Of a stretch of 64,000 nucleotides of DNA, positions 45,761-58,600 are shown one piece after another; position 1 is the first letter of the stretch; each line of letters starts with the position of its first letter. A program made the position numbers and the translations under genes. Source of the DNA: Sipunculus nudus (lineage: Eukaryota > Annelida > Sipuncula > Golfingiida > Sipunculidae); assembly GCA_026874595.1 (NCBI GenBank), contig CM049317.1, positions 35,680,901 through 35,744,900 on the forward strand, written 5' to 3'. The notes beneath the pieces were generated by a model. That model saw only the letters and a list, made by a program, of their open reading frames with translations. It had not been told where the DNA came from and ran no database searches.

Positions 45761-48380
45761 TATTTATGGATATATCCTACCCATACAGAAAGCAAATGTC
45801 ACCAATGATTAACAGTTGCTTATTTATCTCAAAGAATTATTTAGTAACAACTTTTGACATTTTTTAGTTTTTATTTAATCTTTGAAATTACTAGTTGATA
45901 GGGATCAGGGACATCCATATGTTTTAAAGGCTTATATGGTGATATGTTAAAATGCAGAAAATGGAGAAAAGATTTGTTTATTACATGAAAATATCAGTAG
46001 GACAATGGAAAATGTATACTTAATTAGTTTGTAATTGATAGAAAGTTCATAATTCTTCTACAGATAAGATCAAGCTAAGATTTGCTGCCTTTCAAGTGCT
46101 AAGAAGTCACCTTAAAGTTAATTACCTGACTTGATATCTATGAGGTTTGATATGAAATGTCATTATGATGTCAAATATTATTTTTCATCATCAAACACAT
46201 TCCACATTAGCTTTCAGCTTAGTGCTTTTTGTATTCAACAGATTGGGTTAGTGCATTTTATGTGTTTTGAGTTTCAGAATTTTGTTAGGTGATACTTTGT
46301 AGAGGTACCAGCTGCAGGTACCTGGTTTTAGAAAAATTCTTGTTTCTGCCACAAAATGTTATTATCTGTTTGATCACAAGGTGTTACTTTGAGACAGTGG
46401 CAATAAGGTCAAAGTAAAAGTATCCCAGAAGCCCAACTCATTCAGGAATTCTGCAGAACATACTATGAGTCTTGAACTTATCTTTGCAGGGCTCAGTTTA
46501 ACAAAATATTTTTAGATTTCTGTTGTTTCATCAATGTGCCTTATACACAAAGATTTGTACCACCGGGGCGAGCCTTCAAACTATTTGTCATATACTGTTT
46601 GTAGAGATTGAGTGTGGGTTAAATATTGATACCTGTAGAATTATACCTCATATTATCTCCACATTTGTACATGTAGATATATACACAGTGAAATTAATTT
46701 ACTGTATTTTTTTGTGCCAGTCTCATTTCTGGATGGTACTTATTACACAATCCCTATGATTGTAAAGCCACAGAGCAGATAATTTTCTACTACATACTTC
46801 CTAGTATGCTTAGAGCATTTTGTTAGATGATGATGAGAAAAATTTTCATATAGCATTTACTTTGTATGTTCTCATTAACTTTCTGTTAGGTTAAATGTGA
46901 GATAAATATTTGGAGAAAAATGGGATTTTCATATTTTCATCTTGAACTTTAATAATTTTCAAGAAGATATACAAACTGTTAAATTACAAATTTAAAAGAA
47001 AAATCAAGTCTTTCTTTCTTTACTGATAAGTAGAGACCCAGATGTAGGTGTGGGAAGGAAGAGAAAATTTATTAACTAGCTGTCAGGTTAAAGAATGTAT
47101 AAATAGTATAACCTGATGGTGGATTGGCCACACATACATTATTCCCTTATGTCAGCATGTCCATACAATAATTTTCTCTTAGTTAATCAGTCTCACCTTA
47201 TCACTGTCATATTTATAACAGATAAAGTTGTAGAATTGCTTTATGTATGGACATTCTGATGTTCCAAAATTCAATTTTTATATGTTATGCAACAGTGTGT
47301 TAAATTTGTGTGTACATTCCACCTGTTTGTTATACATATATAGATTATAAGTGAAAACGATGTTTCATCATTTCGTTTGTTTTGGCTTTCCACCAAAGTA
47401 CTTGTAGTTATCATTTTTCTCCTACCTCCACCATGTATTATGAGTTCATATGTTTATTGGCTATATATCTGGGTAAGTGCAATTGAGTTTCATTCTATCT
47501 ATTAAAGTGTTAATATGTTCAGCTGCAGTCATTTATTTAAAAAAATGCCTTTTGAATATCTCCTGCATGTATATCCATAGACTTTTGACACAATCTTGCA
47601 TACGCATCTCGCATTTTTTCATTTGTCTTTTGTTGAATATTCCATTATTAATGCTCTGGAGACTGTCTCACCTAAGTTTACTTATCTTTGTACAAACTAG
47701 ACTACACAGACTGGCTGGCCAGCCTTGTTATAAATGTGCTTGTCATTTAGAGATCAGAATTTGATGCTTGAGGATAGTAAAGCATTTCACACATAATGGG
47801 AAAAATGAAGAAAGTATTATAGAATGTGTAATAGCCATGTTTCGTAAACAGTTGCTTTATTATAATACATGGGACAGCTGGTTGAAATGCGCACACAACT
47901 CATCGTTAGCCAATGACATGCCACGTCAACAGGGTTGGTATGGTACTGGAGTGGCCGTTAATGGTTTTCACTGAATTGGATAATCTATTAATTACTGATT
48001 TACTGTGACAGACGGCTGACCAGTTCTAAAGGGTTTATAATTTTCACAATTACCTTGTACTAAGTGCCTCAATGTTAAAACAAGTTTCAACGTATAAAAT
48101 TTAAAATGCTATTTCTATTAATGTTTTTTTCAAGAACAGAAAATATTTTATTGGTTTATATTGTAAAAGTGCAATTTTATAGAACTAAATAATTTTATGG
48201 AACATGGCCTCAACATTGTTCATAATATGCCAAGTGGTGTCATCACATCAAGCAGTGTGTTGGGTGTGATGAGAAGATACTGCTTTGTGATTTGTGGTCG
48301 ACTTACTATATTTGTCCTTCATATATGAAAATACTTATTTTCATACAGTAGTTATGAATAAAGGTCCATTTTAAGTGACA
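45761..48380 (+). other. Probable 3' UTR of the seven-exon gene
   Basis: About 2.6 kb, free of the repeat families that fill the introns, ending near AATAAA at 48357-48362, after which repeat DNA starts. That contrast suggests a long 3' UTR. Open frames in it are short and unremarkable. Confidence 0.45.
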
Positions 48381-48451
48381 TGGTGTGGTTTATTTCTTAA
48401 AATATGTCCTATGATTGGTCAGTCACCTTGCAGAGAGGGCTTCCATTCATT

Positions 48452-50150
48452 ATTTCACTCTGTGAACTTATGCCATGGTGCAGCGTTCGCCGTCCACTGT
48501 CAGCTGTCCACGGTCTGTTACCAAATATCTCAACAGCCAAAGCAGCTACCTTCATGAAACTTTGCAGAATTACTGATCATGGGATGGACATACTTTCTAC
48601 GGGACAAAACGTTCTTTTCCACTTCTTCCAAGATAAATCATAAAGTATTAATATTTTGGCCTTCATATCATAGTCAACAGTTCCTTAAAGGAAGGGGTAT
48701 AATTTGAGTATAAATTCAGTCGAGTCATTTTCAAGATGGCATCTCTACAGAACTTCAACTTGTGTCGATCACAAAAATTTGACAACTTTGATGTGTTTCT
48801 ATACATGATGCATTGCCTGTTAACAAATATCTTAGGAACTGCTGCAGCCTTCAGTTTCAAATTTCACAGGAATATTGATCATGTGACTGCTAAATGATTT
48901 TGACCTCCAGGTGGAGCCACCTGTATTGACCTACTTTCTACAGGCAGTAATGGTCTTTTCCACGTCTTCCAAGAAAAGTCATAAAGTATTAATATTTTGG
49001 CCTTCATATCATAGTCAACAATTCCTTAGAGGAAGGGGAATAATTTGAAAATAAATTAAGTCAATTCATTTTCAAGATGGCATCTCTACAAAACTTCAAA
49101 TTGTGTTGATGGCAAAATTTGACAACTGGATGTGTTTCTATACATGATGTATTACCAACTATCTTAGGAAATCCTGCTGCCTTCATTTTCAAATTTCACT
49201 GGAATATTGATCATGTGACTGCTAAATGATTTTGACCTGCACGTGGCGCTACCTGTGTTTAGCTATTTTCACCAGGCTATATATAATGGTCTTTTTTGCT
49301 TTTATCCAAGATGTGTTATTAAGTATTTATTTGTTATAATACGCCAAAACAGAGTCTCTGAGACCCTTGGACTGGTCCATTCTGAAACCCGGCATACTTG
49401 TTCCCTCACTTATGTAGCTGTAGGTAACAATGATAGATGACCTTTCTGTGCAGTACAATCCTGGGTGTCTTTAAGATAACAGCCCAAATCTCAGGTGTGA
49501 TTTGCCTTAATGAGCTGAATTTGCGCATGTCCATAGATCTTGAACTCCTCAAACTTACATGCACTAGAGACTGGTGGCGCCATCTGCAATCATTTTCCTG
49601 TGGCATCCATCCGTACATTTGCTTGGGGTGAAAATTGCTCATATCTCAGGACTGGTTCAATTTATTGGTCTGAAATATGGCATGTCCATCCATCTTGAAA
49701 AGTTTCTTGTAAACCAGACAGGTGGCGCCACCTACAATACTTTTTGTGGGGTGTCCATCTTTGCATTAACCATATGTTCGTCTTAGTGGTTAGTTCAGTA
49801 TATTGGGTTGAAATTGTGCATGTCTGTAGATCCTCGACACCTCCATCTCGTAAACAAGACTGATAGCACCATCTGCAATCATTTTCCTGTGGTGTTCATT
49901 TGTACATTTGCTTTGGGTGAAAATTGCTCTTATCTCAGGAGTATTGGTCTCAAATTTGGCCTGTGCATCCATCTTGGAAAATTTTCTCATAAACCAGACA
50001 GGTGGCGCAACCTACTTTTGGCAATAGGACAGTGTCTACTTGGAAAGGAATAAATGGTATTTTCACATTCACTTTTTTTCTGTTTTTAATCGTCCGCCAT
50101 TGTGCATAGTAACTCACAGAGTGAACATTAGACCCCTGGGTCTCTTGTTT
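48452..50150 (+). mobile_element. HINE-like element, third sequence family
   Basis: The 5' end reads TTTCACTCTGTGAACTTATG. The 3' end has the exact inverted 12-mer (TCACAGAGTGAA, about 50113-50125), then an AGACCCCTGGGTCT hairpin and CTTGTTT. The interior carries two ~340-bp units (CATAAAGTATTAATATTTTG at 48639 and 48980) and several GGTGGCGCCATCTGCAATC-type blocks. Confidence 0.6.
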
Positions 50151-50317
50151 ATCTGTTGTGTTTGATTCGTTGTTTTGTGGTTGTCACCAAAATTTGTTGA
50201 AAAGTGACAAACGAAACTCCAGTATTTATGTTCAGAAGTGAGGTTCCGTCAGCCCTTAAACTGATTGACGTTTGTTGAACATGTCCCTGTACCTTTATGT
50301 TACTTTATGTTTTTTGT

Positions 50318-50567
50318 CCCACGCTTCCGCGGAACGTTGGCCATTAATTTCGGTTTGTTTGTCCGTCCGTCAGGTTTTTGTTTCTCTGCGATAACTTTCC
50401 TATATATTATCCGATTTCATTCGAATTGTGGTCACTGATTGCACTCATGCATACCTTGGTTGTGATTGGTTTTTGTCTGAAAATGTATTATCACCAGAAC
50501 ATATTGAGAAGGCAAGCATGAAGATCACAGGAAGCCAAAATAACAAGAGGCGGAAGCAGAGGACATA
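50318..50567. mobile_element. Possible 250-bp MITE
   Basis: GTCCCACGCTTCCG at the left and CGGAAGCAGAGGACA at the right are imperfect inverted matches. A GTCCGTCCGTC run is internal. Weak evidence. Confidence 0.35.
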
Positions 50568-51246
50568 AATTTCTTAAATTTGCTTGTTAGTTTGCTAGTT
50601 TGCTGTTACAGACCAGTAAAAGACCTTGGTGTTTGTTATATATAACAAAGGTTTGTTGTGTTCTTGAGGTAAAACGGAAATACTTGAGCTCCACAAGTGA
50701 AGTTTATTTACAGAGAAGCAAAATCCAAGAAATTCTCGAAGACTTCAACAAAACTTATGTTTTAGACTGTGCCAGGGTTACTCATTGTGTACAACCATTT
50801 CGACTTGCACACATTTTCAATATTTTCCATCTCTACAGGGGCGCACATTTCGTGTAGCAGTGGTTGGGTGGGGGCCTTGGAAGGTCCCAATCATCCTGGA
50901 ATTCTAGAAGATCCTGGAAATTGGATATCCCTTTTGCAGTCTGGGAGAAAGTCATATTGAGAAATATACTAAAGATCAGGGGAAAAACAATGAATTTGAT
51001 TGTCCTTGAACGGAAGAGGTCGTCTCTGTTCAAAAAGGGTATCCAGTGGATAAATGTCTATCATAACATTTGTAGGTGTGATGCCCCAAAAGGGTTGACG
51101 TTATTATCCTGATATTTTCAAAAATGTCAAGGGGAAATCGGGGAATTCCCTTTTAATGTAATGGTGAGAATCCTGGGAGAGGGCTGACAATAACATTTGG
51201 CACGGTTTCCCTGTGAACTTATCTTCAGTCATTACAAAAAGGCAGG

Positions 51247-51267
51247 GGTGGGGGGGGGGGGGGGGGT
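51247..51267 (+). repeat. Poly-G run
   Basis: GTGGGGG... interrupted once near the start. Confidence 0.85.
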
Positions 51268-51399
51268 GACCATATATTTTACCCCCACGCGATGTTTTGC
51301 TACTAAAGAGGAGGTTATTTTCAGTAAAACTGACAAATTCTCATTTAAATCCAATGAAAATGAAATGTTTAATTTTATCCGTCAAAACAAAGTTTTGCG

Positions 51400-52620
51400 A
51401 ATACTATGTTTTTGACCGGGTTCCGCCGCCGCCGCTTTCGTTTCCGGAATAGAACTCTGAGATCATTGGACCAATTTTTTTCGAAACTAGACACCATTAT
51501 CGGGTCACATGTGAATTGGTGACCTCTGACCTTTCCTCTCTGCAGTGCGTCCATCTGTGCGTCTATTTTGGCACATTAACCCACATATCTTTGAACATGT
51601 TTGACCAATCGGGTTGAAAGTTTGTTCGTATGTAGCTCTTTGTTAGCTTTATCACATACACAAAATGGTGGCGCAGTCTGCAACCATTTCCACATAGCTT
51701 CAATCTGGTTATCTGCCTTGGGTTAAAACACTCATCTTTGCAGTGGCTGGACTTATCCACCAGAAATTTTGCATGTGTATACATCCTGAATACTTTTCTC
51801 TTTTTTTTATGACAGTTGGCGCCACCTACATTCACGTTCAAGCAGCAGACATCAAGGCTAATATCTCAGCACAAAAATAGGTAGCGCCACCTGCAACCAT
51901 GTTTGCACAGCTTCCGTCTGTTTGTCTGCCTTAGGATAAAATCACTCATGTCGGCAGTGGGTTGACTTATCTGCCTACAATCTTGCATGTATATACATTT
52001 TGGATAGCTTTCTTGATTTTATGGCAGATGGCGCAACCTACATTTATGTTTACGCTGCAGAGCTCCATGCTAATATCTCCGGACTGATAAGACGCATCAG
52101 TCTGAAATTTTCCATGTGTATAGATTGCACATAGCAAATAATCATTCGCAAAACTTTTTTTGCAACCATTTTTGCACAGCGTCCTTCTGTTTGTATGCCC
52201 TGGGATGAAATCACTCATATCTCAGGAGTAGTTTGACTTATTTGCCTAAAATTTTGCATAATCATACATCTTGGATAGCTTTCTGGATTTTGTGGCAAAT
52301 TTCGGCTGCAGACATACATGCTAATATCTCAGGGCTAGCTTGACGTATCAGCCTAAAAGTATGCATGAGAATAGATATTACAAGGCTCTACAGCATATAC
52401 AAATTTGATGGTCCATCTTACAAACGCTTTGCATGGTGCCCATCTGTTCATCTGCCGATGCCTATGGTAAAAATCACTCATATCTCAGCAGTGCTTTGAC
52501 TTATCCACCTGAAATTTTGCATATGTATACATCTTTGATAGCTTTCTCTTTCAAATATGAGATGAGGCCCCCTACAATCATGCTTATATGCAACACATCT
52601 CACTTTATTTTCCCTTGCCA
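51400..52620. repeat. Diverged repeat units with GGTGGCGCCACC blocks
   Basis: Units of about 150-200 bp repeat phrases of the type CATGTGTATACATC, TTGGATAGCTTTC and TGGCGCCACCTACATT (51667, 51815, 51885, 52028). Same motif class as at 33-34 and 49-50 kb, further decayed. Confidence 0.65.
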
Positions 52621-52848
52621 CTTAATCAATGCCTCGCTCTACCCGTCCTACTTCGACTCGGCGAATACACGTATTCGCCCGTCGAATACCTGGAAATGTC
52701 TCCGGGGGACCCATATATAGCTGGTGATTTTGTTCCGGCAAAGTGCACAGATTTCTTTCAAATTCCTGTTTCTTCATTGAATTTGGTGTTTCGTCATTTT
52801 GATATTGCATGTTGTCATATCGGCTGGAAAGTTTGTCTTTTGGATAAG

Positions 52849-54063
52849 TTTTTTAGCTCAGCTGACTATAGGTCTTCTGAGCTATAGTCGTGGTCCGTCC
52901 GGCCGTTCCTCCGTCCGTTAACAAGGCACGTTTTTAAAACCGTTGAACCTATAAATAAAAAATTTTGCATACAGTTAGATGTCCTCAAAATCTCCGACCA
53001 TATAAATTTGGTCACGAGGACTTCGTTCCATCGAAATATTTAGGAAAAAACCTCCGTTTTTCATAAAAAAGCCATTGTAACACTTCAATGCTACCTAATA
53101 TCAAAACCACTGATCTGTTTTTGATCATATTTAGTATTCGTATTCTTCTACACATTTTCTGTTTACAGTCCAAAACTTAGGTCAGTATTGAGTATTATTT
53201 TGAAGTTATGGGCTCATATATAATGCAATTTTTTAAAATCAGGAAATATATATACTCAGTTAACATGAGAATTGCTGAAGCTGGAAATTTTTTTTCAGGG
53301 ATATAAATTTATTAAATAAAGATTTAATTGTTTACCCAAAATTAGATCTGAATTTTACAATTTTTTTTAAGTTGTTAGCATAAATTAAAAAAAAAAGAAA
53401 CATACCTTAAATTTTCACAGCATACATACAAAGGGATTTAATCTTTGAAAATCTGAAATTTAAAAGGAATTGATTGAAAAGAGGAGCTTTTATTCAAGTT
53501 TTCATACACCATTTCTAGTGTTGTTAACATCAAGCCCACCTAGTAGTACAACCTTCACTTGTGTTCTGTAACCCTCTCCAGGCAGCTTGCCTTGGCTCAG
53601 CTTGGCCATTACAAGCAGTAATGTTATATTTTAACTTATATTTTCAGATTTTTTTTATTACAAATTATAAAAACTTGAAAATAAAAAATGAATCTGGTGT
53701 AAACTATTAATTGAATAAAATAATATTATTTAATAGGCTTTAATATAAACCTAACTGCATTATTCCCTTTATAGTGAAATAAAGGTATTAGTCCATTCTG
53801 TCCACTCGCATTTCGATCTGTAAATTTTTCATATGCATCACAGTATCTCACAACTTTTACTCTTTTTCTTCATGAAAGTCTTGTCAGAGTATTAGTTTTG
53901 CAATCATATATTGAGAACTTTACTATTACCAAGTAGGAGGGCCCCTTTCCTCTTAGCTTCTCATATGCTTGTATATATGAAAAACATAGAATATTTTGCA
54001 TATTTTGCATTTGCAAAAATTTCAAACTTCAGCTGAGCGCCGCGACCCATGGGTCCCTTATTT
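52849..54063 (+). mobile_element. HINE-like element, copy D
   Basis: T-run then AGCTCAGCTGACTATAGGTC; ends TTCAGCTGAGCGCCGCGACC, CATGGGTCCCTTATT. Its subterminal repeat is a perfect inverted 10-mer (GCTCAGCTGA). At 1.2 kb it is a shorter version of copy B, lacking part of the middle. Confidence 0.65.
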
Positions 54064-55129
54064 TGTTTTCTATATCTACCAGTGTTGTTTCACATAATCG
54101 ATCATATCGATAATTGGTGGTTTAATCTCATAATCAATTAAATCGATTACATTTCTGAATATATGATTACTTACAATAATGTTTGCACATGCAGAATAGT
54201 CATAATACCCATAAAAACTAGTCTAATCATATAAAAGTTAAAAAATGGAGGGACTACATTAAAACTGAACCTTGTGCAGCTAGCAATGTCAACAACCCGG
54301 CCGTACCTTGAAATCTCACCATGAAGTACTAGTCAGACTGTATCTTATCGGTCAATATATTTTATATAATTTTAACAGCAAATTTCAAGGAAATATAGCA
54401 GGTACAAAAATAATCGATTAATAATCGATCATCGGTCGTTTTATTATTTTCAATCATCGAGCATGATTTAACAACCAATTCTTACAACTAATTATCTACC
54501 AAACAACTTCTCGATCGAGAACTTAATTTTGTTTGTGGACAAATTATGTAGTTTAGGGAAGCCGTTTTAATAATTAAATTCTGATAACCAATGCACGGAC
54601 CACTTAACACGATGTCAACTTTGTATGTATTGCAGGCCTGCCAAAATACTCTTTTTTAAAAGAGTTAAGTCTTTTTCGAGGATTTACTGAACATGACATT
54701 AATTACTGTTTTTTTTACCAGCTCTCTTTTTTCCATTTTTTTCAGCGAAAGAAATCTGAAATATTTATCATTTCTTTCCTTCTATAACATTCCAATTAGA
54801 ACAAGCATGGGACATTTTTTGTGTGCATATGTCCAGCATGTGTCACAACGTGTGGAAAATCTTCACGCAGGGGGAATTGCATCATGTATGATTCTAACTT
54901 ACAGTATGTCACATACGTAAAATGTGACGCACATTTTTATTCAGTCTTTGGTAATAAAATGGCGAATTGCCGTAAATTTTACTCTCTGTTTACTCTTTAT
55001 TTCAAAGAAGGCTACTCTTTTTTACTAGAACATTTACTCATTTTTTTCGGTCAATTCCCTTAGGCTGGCCTGTATCCGTTATCCAAACAGACATATATTT
55101 CCATTGTAAAGGTTAACTGAGTTTTTACT
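54064..55129. other. Intergenic; ATCGAT-rich block, maybe a decayed hAT element
   Basis: From about 54083 (CAGTGTTGTTTCACATAATC) to about 54476 the text is rich in ATCGATTA/ATAATCGATC and ends TTTAACAACCA, weakly inverted to its start. No clear duplication. Confidence 0.35.
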
Positions 55130-55135
55130 TTTATT
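55130..55135 (-). terminator. Candidate poly(A) signal of the lectin-like gene
   Basis: AATAAA on the minus strand about 140 bases past the stop codon. Confidence 0.45.
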
Positions 55136-55274
55136 AAATACTACAATCTTCTGTTTCATCGATCGACTATCCAATGATTTTCCACACTAAACAGCTTTGT
55201 CCTCCGAGTTATTGGTATTCTATGTATCACCTACGCCGGCACGATGTTAACCAATTGACTGGTTTTTTTTTTCT

Positions 55275-55668
55275 TCAAAATTGACTGACATAGACAGGGT
55301 TGTTTTCTACACAAATATGCCCATCCATGACGTCACTGTAATCCGTGATATCATTTTGCCGTTCTGTGAAGACATCATGTGCGTGTATGACGTCAGCTTG
55401 GGAGTGGCTGGAAAATGTTTGTGGGGTATAATTTGATAAAGGACAAGACTCGTAGGGATATTCCACGAACTGTTCGACTTCTGTGAATCTCATTAAAGGT
55501 TCATCATACGAGGTCGCTGGAAGGGTTGTTAGGTTCGGGTATTCCTGTCGAGTGAGCACAGTTTCTGTGGGGCCTCTCCAACCATTGTCGTTTACCTCGG
55601 AGTAAAGCGGTGAGAGCCAGCGGGCGCTCCTCTGTAACGTCTCTATGAAGGTCCGCGGGCGAGTACTT
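55275..55668 (-). CDS. Exon f: cytoplasmic tail of the receptor
   Basis: One base completes Arg; 130 residues follow to TGA. Tyr-based motifs LYSEV, YDEPL and NNPVYV (NPxY form) suggest sorting or adaptor/SH2 binding (inference). Confidence 0.7.
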
Positions 55669-58600
55669 CTACAACAGGAAACCGTAAGCTTTTGCATGCA
55701 CAGGCGATTCATTTAGACATAAATCAGTCAATTCAACAGTCTTGTATTTATCAAAGTATTTTCTAATTTAGACAATTTAGAACTGCACAAGCTTTAATTA
55801 AACTTTAAACAATAGAGATCAATTAATTTTGAATGTCATTATGACAATTATACGTGTTAATGATCATTACACTTTTTTTTTACAGAAATATAACCGAATG
55901 TTTTCAAACTCGTAAAAAGTAGATAAATGGAGTATAGCCTCGTATGATTCATAAAAAAAAGTGGTTATTTTGACTGTGACTGAAATTTTAGAATTGCACG
56001 AACGCATAATTACAACCACACATATGGAACATGCGTGATGTTGTCAGTGCAATGGAAAGGCTACGTACCTGCCTGAAGTATCCCCATTGTTGCCAGCGTT
56101 GTGTTTTCTCAGATTTAAAATTTTATGTGCCCGGCAGGTTACACATGCACAGCACAGGGTAGAAATGACAGCCACAATTGCGCACGACACCACCACCCCG
56201 AGCCACATGGTATAACCTGAGAATTAGTTGTTTTAAGAATCACTTGGTGTAACACAAAACAGAATTTACAAAACCATACTATTAAAAAACCTAATATACA
56301 GTGGATCCTCTCCTTACGGGCTCCTCTGTACTAAGGGCACCCCTTATTTACGGCCACTTACGGACAGTCATTGAACGTAGGTCCCGAAATAACCTATCAC
56401 CTCCTAACATCGCTATTGCCTGGGCAAAATGTCCAGTCACGTCAGTGTCCGTAAATCGGAGATTCTGCTGTATGTGATTTATGAGAGTCTGCTGATTTTC
56501 CCTCAATGAGTTTGAAAGTTTAATCACCTCATCCGGGTCATTTCCCTAAACTGACACCAGGTGACACTGGCTTATGAATGGCAATGAAAAAAACTCACAT
56601 GATGAAAATGACCTGTTATTATTAAGCCATTTGTAATCTGACTTACGTGCCTACAAAAAGGGAGTTTGGTTCGCCATATATTCGAAGCCAGTATTAAGCT
56701 CTTAAAAACAGGCTGTTTTTCGATACAAAAATTATCCTCGTCGGGAGTTGGAGAAATAAACTGAATCCAGTTGCATGCATAACCGACCTTATTTTAAATA
56801 AATGGTCTTTTCTGTTTATCATCTGGAGTTCTTGCCAAGAATATAAACTTTTTTTAAACACTTTATTAATCAAATAAAGTACATGTACAACGACGAATAT
56901 CAATTTCAACAATATATAACAATACGCGATCCATATACATACAACAACAAAAAAAACCCCATACAACTGACATACATAAGGACCAAAGGAACCTACATAC
57001 ACCAACACAAAACAAGACAAAGCAGGTATATCTCAAGCGCATTTTTTTAAAATTAAAGTTAACTGTTTTATTTCTTTGTAAGCCTCTTCCTATTATAATA
57101 AATTGAGTAGAATTTATATAGTATATTTATTCCATTTATTTAATTGATAAATATATTTTAATGAATCTAATAAACACTTCACCTCCCCCCAGTCGATATT
57201 AAGCATTGTTTAAGTTGGTAATTGGTTTCCAGAGATTTTCGTGATATTTAAGTTTACCTCTGGAAAGTGCCACCTTTTTTTTCAATGTCATAGTAGTATT
57301 TTATAAAATTTCTTGCACCATTAAATGACAACACCTCTCTTTTACACTTGTTCACATATATGTAATATTTTACAAAGAGTATAATTTTGTCCAGTAATCT
57401 ATTTAAGCTTACATTCAGAATTATTATTTTAATTGAGAAAATGTTTGGAATACCAAAGAATATAAACTTACTTTGTAGTGTTGTGCAAGGTTTATTCTTG
57501 GTAATGTTTGGACCACCAAAGAATGTGATCGGACCTCCCGCCGTGGCAGACACATCTTAAAATTGAATAACTAGATGTTACGAGATGAATGATTTACACT
57601 TTGTAAAAGAAATACGATCATAAATCAGAACAATGGCAAACATTGGGTAAAACAACTTTAAAGTCATCAGCGCTGTTTAACAATATCGACGATTTAAGAA
57701 AATCCAGGACCATTTGAATTAAAAATATTTCATTTTATTTGATAGAAGATGGTTGAATTTGTCAATTTAGTATTTTAGTAAATGCAGTGCCAAAACCTAT
57801 ATTTGACATTAAGCTATGAAGGCTATGTTGATTTGACAATTCTTACTCCCAGTGTTATTTTCGTCAGTGTTGACTAATCTGCCACAGACCGCGGTCAGCT
57901 TAGTTGAACAATCTGTTACTGTCCACTCAGTTTCCGTCGTCGTGACAGTGGTACAGTTGTGTGTGTTAACACTTTTCTTACTAAACAGGATCCCATTTGG
58001 AAGTTTCTTTTCTGGAAAAAGCATAAACATACTTTCTCGCTTTTTTTCTTAACATCTTATATACATATAAATATATTCCATGCATTTGGGAATTTAGGAT
58101 ACAGAAAGAGAAAAAATATACTAGTATCGGGCACGTTTTTATTTGAAAGTATGACAAAATTTATAGTTAATTTTAATTAAAATTTTCATCACAAGATCAT
58201 CCTACCCGGTTTAGTCTTTCCTCAATATAAATTTAATATAACTTTGAAAAATTACAGACCCCAGTTCATCTTTAAGACTTGATAAAAGACATGTATAAAT
58301 GCGATAACTATCTTACATAAAACAAAAAATAAACTTGCTGCTCGAAGGAGCCGGTTAACAGACAAGCTTTTTTTCTATTTGCCACACATAATAGAATTGG
58401 GCTATGGCTATCTTATAAATAATCAATTATGATTTCTCTTATTAGCCTTGGAATACAGGTACCTCCATCCGGCTTCACGAAGAACCACTCGGCAGACGTC
58501 CATCCGATCCAATATTCTTTTTGAGTATCCAGACCCCAACTGTCCGAAGGTTTGTCAACAGCTAGGTGGCCTCCGAGATGCCTACACTCGGCTCTAGCAT

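Noticed and set aside
52655-52735. GC-richer block with GCGAATACACGTATTCGC, considered as an exon or promoter
   Set aside because: Frames are short and lack splice signals; the palindrome alone does not establish a function.
56694-57020. 108-codon hydrophobic open frame, minus strand
   Set aside because: It lies in an intron of the lectin-like gene with no compatible splice sites; the hydrophobicity comes from AT-rich codons.
58436-58450. Alternative AAG|GC donor for lectin exon b
   Set aside because: It leaves two bases, while exon c needs one; the GTACCT donor fits.
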